NCBI GenBank assembly: GCA_023388675.1
Contig: JAEWFU010000387.1
Coordinates: forward strand, 1-5,139
Direction of reading: 5' to 3'
DNA length: 5,139 bases
Origin: Pseudomonadota bacterium
Lineage (GTDB): Bacteria; Pseudomonadota; Alphaproteobacteria; Rhizobiales; Rhizobiaceae
Under the pieces are notes generated by a model. The model searched no databases and was not told the DNA's origin. It was given only the letters and a program-made list of their open reading frames with translations. The position numbers and the translations under genes are program-made. Below, in pieces: positions 1-4,566 of this stretch. The stretch's first letter is position 1, and each line of letters begins with the position of its first letter.

Positions 1-500
1 TACCGCTGCTGCTCGTCATCATCATGCTGTTCCGCGACACGCTGCGCGCGACCTTCGGCCCGGAGACCGGTATCTTCCTGCTGATCGTCTTCGTCATCGG
101 CATCACGAGCTGGATGCAGACGGCCCGCATCGTGCGCGGCGCGGTATTGTCGGTGAAGGAACAGGAATTCGTCGTCGCCGCCAAGTCGATCGGCACGCGC
201 GAGCGGCGCATCGTCACGCGCCACATCCTGCCCAACGTGCTGTCGCCGATCATGGTATCGGCCACGCTGGGCATCGCGACCGCCATCATCACCGAATCGG
301 CGCTCTCCTTCCTCGGCCTCGGCTTCCCCTCCGACTACCCGACCTGGGGCCGCCTCCTCTACGACGGCGTCAACTTCATGGCGATCAACCCGTCTCGCGT
401 CATCTGGCCGGGCCTCGCGATCTCGCTGACCGTGCTGTCGATCAACTATATCGGCGACGGCCTGCGCGACGCGCTCGACCCCCGCATCCGCGGCCGGTGA
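1..500 (+). CDS. Dipeptide/oligopeptide ABC transporter permease, DppC/OppC family (C-terminal part)
   Basis: Inner-membrane permease subunit of a binding-protein-dependent peptide-type (peptide, nickel or opine) importer. The reading frame is open from base 3, so the ATG at 24 is probably internal and the true start lies before the window; about 165 residues are visible. Counting from that ATG, residues 47-71 hold the cytoplasmic EAA loop that contacts the ATPase (VAAKSIGTRERR, then RHILPN). Hydrophobic segments lie at about 17-33, 73-100 and 127-144. The end, ESALSFLGLG ... GDGLRDALDPR, is the classic DppC/OppC C-terminus. It stops with TGA at 498-500, and no ATPase gene (dppD/dppF) follows, so this is the last gene of its operon or the ATPases lie upstream. 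The family call is firm; the substrate cannot be read from the permease alone. Confidence 0.93.
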   Translation, partial: PLLLVIIMLFRDTLRATFGPETGIFLLIVFVIGITSWMQTARIVRGAVLSVKEQEFVVAAKSIGTRERRIVTRHILPNVLSPIMVSATLGIATAIITESALSFLGLGFPSDYPTWGRLLYDGVNFMAINPSRVIWPGLAISLTVLSINYIGDGLRDALDPRIRGR

Positions 501-508
501 TCCGAGGG

Positions 509-552
509 CCATCATCCCGGCCGACCGGAGCGCAGGCTATCCGGGATGATGG
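509..552. terminator. Perfect 12-bp inverted repeat just after the permease stop
   Basis: CCATCATCCCGG (509-520) is exactly complementary to CCGGGATGATGG (541-552), with a 20-base loop. It begins 8 bases after the permease stop codon. The left arm and start of the loop match the beginning of module A, and the right arm matches the outer end of a reverse-oriented B module, so it looks like an A/B hybrid with the centre deleted. There is no T-run after it, so it is not a textbook intrinsic terminator. It could stabilise the mRNA 3' end or serve as a Rho-assisted stop. Confidence 0.6.
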
Positions 553-606
553 TAGGAAGGTTCCGATCCGGTCGTCAGCGTTAGCGATTGGCGGCAACAT
601 CCATGA

Positions 607-659
607 AGGCGTCATCCCGGCCGACCGAGCGAAGCGAGGAAGAGCCGGGACCCATTGGC
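607..659 (+). repeat. Repeat module A, copy 1
   Basis: This 53-base stretch is identical to 941-993 and 1193-1245. It runs from AGGCGTCATCCCGG to GGGACCCATTGGC. Inside it TCCCGGC near the start can pair with GCCGGGA near the end. The sequence upstream (GATTGGCGGCAACATCCATG, 583-606 area) and downstream (AAGATCGTGGAGCGCGGCCCGG) also recurs in other copies, so the module boundary is wider than the identical core. Confidence 0.9.
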
Positions 660-791
660 GGCAAGATCGTGGAGCGCGGCCCGGCTCAGGATTGGCGCCT
701 ATCCGTACTCCCGCAAAATCGTGAAGCGGCCGGTTCCCACGCTGGCGCGCGTCATCACCGCCGCGAGAACCCGCCACCCGGCCGTGCTGCT

Positions 792-839
792 CAATGGATC
801 CCGGCTCGGCGGTCGCTCCGCTCCCTTGGCCGGGATGAC
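792..839 (-). repeat. Repeat module B, copy 1 (reverse orientation)
   Basis: Read on the minus strand this begins GTCATCCCGGCCAAGGGAGC and ends GGGATCCATTG, followed by AGCAGCACGGCC. B shares its first 12 and roughly its last 16 bases with A but has a different centre. A1 and B1 face each other across about 130 bases and could form one long stem. Confidence 0.88.
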
Positions 840-938
840 GGCAGGGAGGTTGCGGCCCAGACCTTCCGCGTTGGCGGCTGGCGGGTGTTGGCAACTGGCG
901 GGTAGCACCAGCGTCGACGATTGGCGGAAAACCCTCAC

Positions 939-1018
939 GCAGGCGTCATCCCGGCCGACCGAGCGAAGCGAGGAAGAGCCGGGACCCATTGGCCCGAAAA
1001 CCGTCTGGCGCGGCCCGG
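939..1018 (+). repeat. Repeat module A, copy 2, with extended downstream match
   Basis: These 80 bases match 1191-1270 with only two differences (C/T at 1001 versus 1253, G/A at 1017 versus 1269). The match therefore runs about 25 bases beyond the core shared with copy 1, through CCGAAAA and CGTCTGGCGCGGCCC. Copies 2 and 3 are evidently the most recently related pair. Confidence 0.9.
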
Positions 1019-1093
1019 TTCAGAAGCTGGCGCTTGTGAGCACTACCGCACTTCACCCGCGCCGCATTCTCTGCGGAGACCGGCCGCCCCGCT

Positions 1094-1142
1094 CAATGGG
1101 TCCCGGCTCGGCGGTCGCTGACGCTCCCTTGGCCGGGATGAC
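1094..1142 (-). repeat. Repeat module B, copy 2 (reverse orientation)
   Basis: On the minus strand this reads GTCATCCCGGCCAAGGGAGC to GGGACCCATTG. It is one base longer than B copy 1 in the centre (GCGTCAGCGACC versus GCGGAGCGACC). It faces A copy 2 across a 100-base middle segment that is homologous to the middle segment of array 2. Confidence 0.88.
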
Positions 1143-1190
1143 GGCGGGAAAGTTGCGACTCCATCCTCCGTAGTGGCGGGAAACATCCAT

Positions 1191-1301
1191 GCAGGCGTCA
1201 TCCCGGCCGACCGAGCGAAGCGAGGAAGAGCCGGGACCCATTGGCCCGAAAATCGTCTGGCGCGGCCCAGTCCTCATTCTGGTGTACGAAAGCGTCGACC
1301 T
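1191..1301 (+). repeat. Repeat module A, copy 3, with a middle segment cut off at the reductase stop codon
   Basis: The core (1197-1245) equals copies 1 and 2. The following bases up to about 1301 align with the middle segment of array 2 read on the minus strand (GGCCCAGTCCTCATTCTGGTG versus GGCCCGGTTCTCGTCCTTGTG, then GAAAGC in both). The partner B module is missing: similarity stops at the TGA (minus strand, 1302-1304) of the aldo/keto reductase. Confidence 0.8.
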
Positions 1302-2129
1302 TCAGCGATCCCACTGCGGCGAGAAGCCGTAATCGCAGATCCGCACCCCCTTGCCGCGCAGTGCGGAGATCGCCGCCATCTCCTCATCCGCAAGCGCGAA
1401 GTCAAAGATTGCGGCGTTCTCGGCCAGCCGTTCCGGCCTGCTGGTGCGCGGAATCGCCACCATGCCCTCCTGCTGGACGTGCCAGCGCAGCACCACCTGC
1501 CCCGGCGTCTTGCCGTGCCGTTCGGCGGCGGCGGTCACGGCAGGTTCGGCAAACAACGCCCCACCCCGCGCCAGCGGACAGTAGGCGACCATCGCCATGC
1601 CGGCCTCCCGGCACGCGGCATACACCTTGCGCTGGTCCAGATAAGGGTGGCTCTCCACCTGGTTGGCGACCAGCGGCGCCTCCGACAGCTCCAGCGCCTG
1701 CGCCAGAAGTGCTGTCGGAAAATTCGAGACGCCGATATGCCGCGCCAGCCCGTCGGCCCTGCAGCGGTTCAGTGCCGCAACCGTATCGGCCAGCGGGATT
1801 TCAGGGTTCGGCCAGTGGATCAGCAGCAGGTCGACCGCATCCAGCCCCAGCCGGCTCAGGCTCGCCTCGGCGGAGCGACGCAGGTCGTCGGGCGCCAGGT
1901 CCGTCCACCAGACCTTGGTGGTGACGAACACCGAATCGCGAGGCACACCCGACGCGCGCAGGCCCGCGCCCACCGCCTCCTCGTTGCCGTAGGAGGCTGC
2001 GGTATCGACATGCCGGTAGCCGACCTCCAGCGCCTTCTCGACAAGCTCCGAGCAGGCGCGCCCCTCGAGCGTCCAGGTTCCCAGTCCCAGAGCCGGTATG
2101 GCAGCGCCGTTCGCTTCCACGCTGTGCAT
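1302..2129 (-). CDS. Aldo/keto reductase (2,5-diketo-D-gluconate reductase-like)
   Basis: Cytosolic NAD(P)H-dependent oxidoreductase of the AKR superfamily, which reduces aldehydes and ketones to alcohols. At 275 residues it is full length for the prokaryotic AKR5-like group. The family signatures are present: GLGTWTLEG near the N-terminus, VDTAASYGNE with Asp42 and Tyr47, TTKVW with Lys72, and LLLIHWPNP with His105, which together complete the catalytic tetrad. GVSNF lies at 133-137, ANQVESHPYL at 155-164, and the cofactor phosphate loop IPRTSRPERLAEN at 226-238. The C-terminus FSPQWDR is normal for the family, so the adjoining repeat has not truncated it. The ATG at 2129 is supported by AAGGA (minus strand, 2142-2138) 8 bases upstream. 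It is divergent from the DUF1624 operon and shares its 90-base upstream region. The closest named members are DkgA/DkgB, but the substrate is not predictable from sequence. Confidence 0.93.
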   Translation of the reverse strand: MHSVEANGAAIPALGLGTWTLEGRACSELVEKALEVGYRHVDTAASYGNEEAVGAGLRASGVPRDSVFVTTKVWWTDLAPDDLRRSAEASLSRLGLDAVDLLLIHWPNPEIPLADTVAALNRCRADGLARHIGVSNFPTALLAQALELSEAPLVANQVESHPYLDQRKVYAACREAGMAMVAYCPLARGGALFAEPAVTAAAERHGKTPGQVVLRWHVQQEGMVAIPRTSRPERLAENAAIFDFALADEEMAAISALRGKGVRICDYGFSPQWDR

Positions 2130-2219
2130 GGCGGTGTTCCTTTCGTGCTTGGCGAGCCGCGCGTCTTTCGTGCTATCGGTTGAAGCGGCGGCGGATAGAG
2201 TCGAGATAAGGGAAAGCTA
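2130..2219. promoter_or_regulatory. Divergent intergenic region with both ribosome binding sites
   Basis: Ninety bases separate the starts of the reductase (-) and the DUF1624 gene (+), so both promoters must lie here or inside the opposite gene. The reductase SD is AAGGA at 2142-2138 (minus). The DUF1624 SD is AAGGGA at 2208-2213, six bases before its GTG. I find no convincing -35/-10 pair: TTGAAG at 2180-2185 is a fair -35, but the bases 16-18 downstream (around GAGATA) match -10 poorly. Confidence 0.5.
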
Positions 2220-3194
2220 GTGCAGCGATCGGCAAAGGACAAATCTCGCCTCGAAGCAATCGATCTCGCGCGCGGCCTGGCGCTGGTTGCCATGGCGATC
2301 TACCACTTCGCGTGGGATCTCGAATTTTTCGGCTATGCGCCGCCCGGTATGACAGCCGAGGGTGGCTGGCGGCTCTTTGCCCGTTCGATCGCGTCGTCAT
2401 TCCTGTTCCTGGTCGGCGTCAGCCTCTTCCTGGCGCATGCGCGCGGCTTTCGTCGCGGCCCGTTCCTGAAAAGGCTGGCGATGGTAGCCGGCGCGGCCGC
2501 GGCCATCTCGCTGATCACCTGGCTGGCGGTGCCCGGCGGTTTCATCTTCTTCGGCATCCTGCACCAGATCGCGCTTGCAAGCGTGCTCGGCCTCGCCTTC
2601 ATGCGCGCGCCTGCCTGGGTCGCGATCGTCGTCGCGATCGCGGTCGTCGCCGCTCCGCATTTCCTGCGCTCGACATTCTTCGATCACCCGGCTCTATGGT
2701 GGGTCGGGCTGTCGAGCGTGAATCCGCGTTCGAACGATTATGTGCCGCTGTTCCCGTGGTTCGCGGCCGTGCTTTTCGGCATCGCCGCAGCGAAGCTCGC
2801 AACCGCCGCAGGTCTTTTCCAGCGCCTCGGGCAACTTTCCCTGCATGAATGGACGCGTCCGCTGCAGTTCGCCGGCCGTCACAGCCTTGCGGTCTATCTC
2901 ATTCACCAACCGGTGCTGATCGCCTGCGTATGGCTGTTCTCGCTCGTCGCGCCGCCGACGCAGACGGCGCCCGACGTCGCTTTCACGCGCGCCTGCACCG
3001 CCCAGTGCGAGGAAGCGCGCGGGCAGGAGTTCTGCGCCCTCTACTGCGTCTGCGTGCTGGAGGGGCTCGAGGCTGAAAATCGGCTTGAAGAACTCGACAG
3101 CCAGTCGGTGAGCGAGGAGACCGAGCAGCGCTTGCAGGAAATCGTGCAGGAGTGCAGTTTTCAGACGGAGTTCGCAGTGCCCGGGGAGGAATAA
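2220..3194 (+). CDS. DUF1624 / HGSNAT-catalytic-domain membrane protein with cysteine-rich C-terminal tail
   Basis: Polytopic inner-membrane protein of the DUF1624 group (heparan-alpha-glucosaminide N-acetyltransferase catalytic-domain family), 324 residues. Eukaryotic relatives transfer acetyl groups from cytosolic acetyl-CoA across a membrane to a sugar amine; the bacterial substrate is generally unknown. Visible signatures are RLEAIDLARG and AIYHFAWDL (residues 10-34), FLFLVGVSLF (61-70), FFGILHQIALAS (110-121), DYVPLFPWFA (173-182) and GRHSLAVYLIHQPVL (219-233). About seven hydrophobic segments end near residue 244. The tail (about 250-324) is soluble, acidic and unusual: Cys259, 263, 272, 276 and 278 form CX3C-X8-CX3C-X-C, with one more Cys at 312. 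The start is GTG at 2220, chosen for the AAGGGA SD six bases upstream and because the family motif begins at about residue 10. It is the first gene of a two-gene operon; the next start is 2 bases after its stop. Confidence 0.85.
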   Translation: MQRSAKDKSRLEAIDLARGLALVAMAIYHFAWDLEFFGYAPPGMTAEGGWRLFARSIASSFLFLVGVSLFLAHARGFRRGPFLKRLAMVAGAAAAISLITWLAVPGGFIFFGILHQIALASVLGLAFMRAPAWVAIVVAIAVVAAPHFLRSTFFDHPALWWVGLSSVNPRSNDYVPLFPWFAAVLFGIAAAKLATAAGLFQRLGQLSLHEWTRPLQFAGRHSLAVYLIHQPVLIACVWLFSLVAPPTQTAPDVAFTRACTAQCEEARGQEFCALYCVCVLEGLEAENRLEELDSQSVSEETEQRLQEIVQECSFQTEFAVPGEE

Positions 3195-3196
3195 CC

Positions 3197-3673
3197 GTGA
3201 CCACCGTCGAAAAACGTCCCAACACGCTGCCATGGCCGCCGATCGTCTACATCGCTGCGGTCGCGGCAGCCATCGTCCTGCACTGGCTCCTGCCCCTGCC
3301 CTGGATTCCTCGCCCACTTTCGGAGCTGCTCTTCGCGGTCGGCTGGCTCGTGGTCGGCGCGGCTTTGGCGGTCGAATTCTCGGCAATGCGGACGATGGCG
3401 CGCGCCAAAACCACGATCATGCCCCATCGCGGCTCCGACCACCTCGTTACCAGCGGCCCGTTTTCCTTCACCCGCAACCCGATCTATCTCGGCAACACGA
3501 TGCTGATGATCGGCATCGGCCTCATCGCAGGCATCGTCTGGTTCGTCCTGCTCGCACCGGTCGCGGCCTTCGTCACGCAGAAGCTCGCCATCGAGCGCGA
3601 GGAACAGCACCTCGAAATCCGCTTCGGCAAGAAATACCGCGACTACGCGAAGAAGGTCCGCCGCTGGATTTGA
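3197..3673 (+). CDS. Isoprenylcysteine carboxyl methyltransferase / phospholipid methyltransferase-like membrane protein
   Basis: Small membrane protein of the ICMT/PEMT superfamily, 158 residues from the GTG at 3197. This start is chosen because GGGGAGGA (3183-3190) ends six bases before it; the frame is open further upstream, but that part overlaps the preceding gene. Hydrophobic segments are at about 14-33, 43-62 and 98-127. The hallmark SAM-binding region is clear: LVTSGPFSFTRNPIYLGN at 83-100, then EREEQHLEIRFGKKYRDY at 133-150, ending KKVRRWI. Family members methylate lipids, isoprenoid-modified cysteines or small thiols at the membrane using S-adenosylmethionine. Bacteria usually lack prenylated proteins, so a lipid or small-molecule acceptor is more likely, but this is inference. 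It is co-transcribed with the DUF1624 protein, suggesting a shared membrane or envelope substrate. Confidence 0.85.
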   Translation: MTTVEKRPNTLPWPPIVYIAAVAAAIVLHWLLPLPWIPRPLSELLFAVGWLVVGAALAVEFSAMRTMARAKTTIMPHRGSDHLVTSGPFSFTRNPIYLGNTMLMIGIGLIAGIVWFVLLAPVAAFVTQKLAIEREEQHLEIRFGKKYRDYAKKVRRWI

Positions 3674-3678
3674 CCGAA

Positions 3679-3709
3679 GGAGGCTCCTTGACGTCGGCCG
3701 GACGCCTCC
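3679..3709 (+). terminator. Stem-loop after the methyltransferase-like gene
   Basis: GGAGGCTCC (3679-3687) pairs with GGA-C-GCCTCC (3700-3709), giving nine pairs with one bulged C and a 12-base loop. It begins five bases after the stop codon. It is followed by a C-run rather than a T-run, so intrinsic termination is uncertain. Confidence 0.35.
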
Positions 3710-3715
3710 CCCACC

Positions 3716-3763
3716 GTCATCCCGGCCAAGGGAGCGCAGCGACCGCAGAGCCGGGACCCATTG
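3716..3763 (+). repeat. Repeat module B, copy 3
   Basis: Plus-strand B: GTCATCCCGGCCAAGGGAGC at the start, GGGACCCATTG at the end, then AGCAGCGCGGCCGTCCTCC. The 48-base core is almost identical to 3966-4013 and matches the reverse-oriented B copies of array 1. Confidence 0.9.
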
Positions 3764-3865
3764 AGCAGCGCGGCCGTCCTCCGCAGGGAACACAGCGCCG
3801 GTGAAGCGCGGCAAAGCTTTCATTCACAAGGACGAGAACCGGGCCGCCCTCCACGATCTTGCGAC

Positions 3866-3904
3866 CAATGGGTCCCGGCTCTCGCTCCGCTCGGCCGGGA
3901 TGGC
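3866..3904 (-). repeat. Repeat module A, reverse orientation, shortened centre
   Basis: On the minus strand this reads CCATCCCGGCCGAGCGGAGC to GGGACCCATTGG, about eight bases shorter in the centre than the A copies of array 1. It is followed (minus strand) by CGCAAGATCGTGGAGGGCGG, which matches the flank of A copy 1, so it belongs to the A type despite the deletion. Confidence 0.85.
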
Positions 3905-3965
3905 GCCCCCATCGACGGTTCCTCCCAATCGCCAACGCTGAAGCCTGGATCGAGATCTCCCCGCC

Positions 3966-4013
3966 GTCATCCCGGCCAAGGGAGCGCAGCGGCCGCAGAG
4001 CCGGGATCCATTG
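3966..4013 (+). repeat. Repeat module B, copy 4
   Basis: Near-identical to B copy 3, and the match continues to about 4032 (AGCAGCGCGGCCGTCCTCC). No A partner follows; after 4034 the sequence is unique up to the MerR gene, so this unit is truncated at its inner side, mirroring the orphan A copy 3 in array 1. Confidence 0.9.
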
Positions 4014-4096
4014 AGCAGCGCGGCCGTCCTCCACTGCTAGTGTAGCGTTGATGACGCGCGGCAGCGTCCTTTACAACGCGCGCCGCCGTTCCCCGA

Positions 4097-4483
4097 TCAG
4101 GTATTGACGCCCAGTTCCACCAGTCGCTCGACGCAGGCTTCCTCGGCATTGTCGAGCTCGGAGAGCGTGTCTTCAAGGTCGCGCCGCTTCTGGCGCAGTT
4201 CCTCGCGCTTTTCCTCGATGCGCTTGATCATCAGCTTGAGCTGGCCGACCTCGCCCGGCGGTTCCCGATAGATCTGGATGATCTCGCGGATCTCGTTGAT
4301 GGAGAAGCCAAGCCGCTTGCCGCGCATGATCTGCCGGATGAGATGGCGGTCGGAGGGTCGGAAAAGCCGTGTGCGCCCCCGGCGCACCGGCGCGATCAGC
4401 CCCTCGTCCTCGTAGAACCGCAGCGTACGAGTGGAGATGTCGAACTCGCGGGTCAGCTCGGTGATCGTATAATATTCCCGCAT
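4097..4483 (-). CDS. MerR-family transcriptional regulator, LiuR/GnyR-like
   Basis: DNA-binding regulator of 128 residues. The N-terminal winged helix-turn-helix is YYTITELTREFDISTRTLRF (4-23), followed by YEDEGLI, the wing RRGRTRLFRPSD (34-45) and RGKRLGFSINEIREI (54-68). Residues 79-120 are charged and heptad-like, forming the usual dimerising coiled coil. Only one cysteine (117) is present, so it is not a metal-binding MerR of the MerR/CueR/ZntR kind. The pattern is closest to the LiuR/GnyR group, which in proteobacteria controls branched-chain amino acid, acyl-CoA or isoprenoid catabolism; that role is inferred from family resemblance, as no such enzymes are in the window. The ATG at 4483 fits the usual N-terminus, but its SD is weak (AGGAC about 12 bases upstream). 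It lies 83 bases downstream of mgtE on the same strand, with its own promoter candidate. Confidence 0.9.
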   Translation of the reverse strand: MREYYTITELTREFDISTRTLRFYEDEGLIAPVRRGRTRLFRPSDRHLIRQIMRGKRLGFSINEIREIIQIYREPPGEVGQLKLMIKRIEEKREELRQKRRDLEDTLSELDNAEEACVERLVELGVNT

Positions 4484-4509
4484 CGGCGCGGCCGTCCTGT
4501 CATGAAACT

Positions 4510-4546
4510 GTTACAGGATTTGGCACGGCATTTACGTAAAAGTCAA
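4510..4546 (-). promoter_or_regulatory. Candidate promoter and autoregulatory operator of the MerR gene
   Basis: The minus strand carries TTGACTTTTACGTAAA (4546-4531), an imperfect palindrome containing a perfect 10-base one (TTTACGTAAA). It resembles the TTGACGT..ACGTCAA-type palindromes I recall for LiuR regulators. A promoter of MerR style can be drawn as TTTACG (4540-4535), a 19-base spacer, then TGTAAC (4515-4510); a 19-base spacer is typical of MerR-controlled promoters. TTGACT (4546-4541) is an alternative -35, but its matching -10 is weak. The AT-rich character stands out from the GC-rich surroundings. Confidence 0.5.
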
Positions 4547-4566
4547 TTGCAGGCAGACCAACGGCG

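Larger units (their letters stand above)
501..1301. repeat. Repeat array 1: mosaic of A and B palindromic modules, no gene
   Basis: About 800 bases between the convergent permease and aldo/keto reductase genes. No reading frame here has a convincing start, SD or family match; frames that stay open do so because the repeats are GC-rich. The order is: short perfect hairpin (509-552), linker, A1 (+), middle, B1 (-), linker, A2 (+), middle, B2 (-), linker, A3 (+), truncated middle ending at the reductase stop codon. The linkers are related too: after each B-type end one reads GATGACGGCNGGGA-like sequence, then around 'GCGTTGGCG' or 'GATTGGCGG', then 'AACATCCATG(C/A)AGGC' before the next A. The arrangement resembles BIMEs, interspersed mosaic elements built from REP sequences of alternating orientation. 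Confidence 0.85.
3674..4096. repeat. Repeat array 2: A/B mosaic in reverse orientation, no gene
   Basis: About 420 bases between the convergent methyltransferase-like gene and the MerR gene. It contains a hairpin after the first stop, B (+), a middle segment, A (-), a linker, a second B (+), and about 60 bases of unique sequence before the MerR stop. Read on the minus strand the order A, middle, B is the same as in array 1. The segment 3714-3782 matches 3964-4032 with only a few differences (for example GCGACCGC/GCGGCCGC and GGGACCC/GGGATCC). I see no supported coding sequence in it. Confidence 0.85.

Noticed and set aside
497..1173. Several overlapping open frames (75-172 codons) in array 1 on both strands
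   Set aside because: They run through the repeats in different frames, have no SD, repeat the same low-complexity peptides (PTERSEEEPGP, RPADRAKRG-like) and match no family.
607..1245. CRISPR array
   Set aside because: The direct copies are 334 and 252 bases apart, the intervening DNA is itself repeated, and the copies alternate orientation with B; there are no short uniform spacers or cas genes.
1173..2183. A 336-codon plus-strand frame, longer than the reductase itself
   Set aside because: It is the antisense of the aldo/keto reductase, rich in Arg, Gln and Pro, with no family motifs; the minus-strand protein has a full catalytic tetrad.
3152..3196. Earlier ATG (3152) as start of the methyltransferase-like gene
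   Set aside because: It would overlap the DUF1624 gene by 43 bases and lacks a good SD, while the GTG at 3197 has a strong SD at ideal spacing and fits the family N-terminus.
2694..3386. A 230-codon minus-strand frame across the DUF1624/methyltransferase junction
   Set aside because: It is antisense to two well-supported genes and has an Arg/Ala-rich, motif-free translation.
3161..3823. A 220-codon minus-strand frame over the methyltransferase-like gene and array 2
   Set aside because: It is antisense to a gene with clear ICMT motifs, and its start lies inside a repeat.
1197..4013. Transposon with terminal inverted repeats
   Set aside because: There is no transposase, no target-site duplication visible, and the flanking repeats are multi-copy intergenic elements rather than single matching ends.
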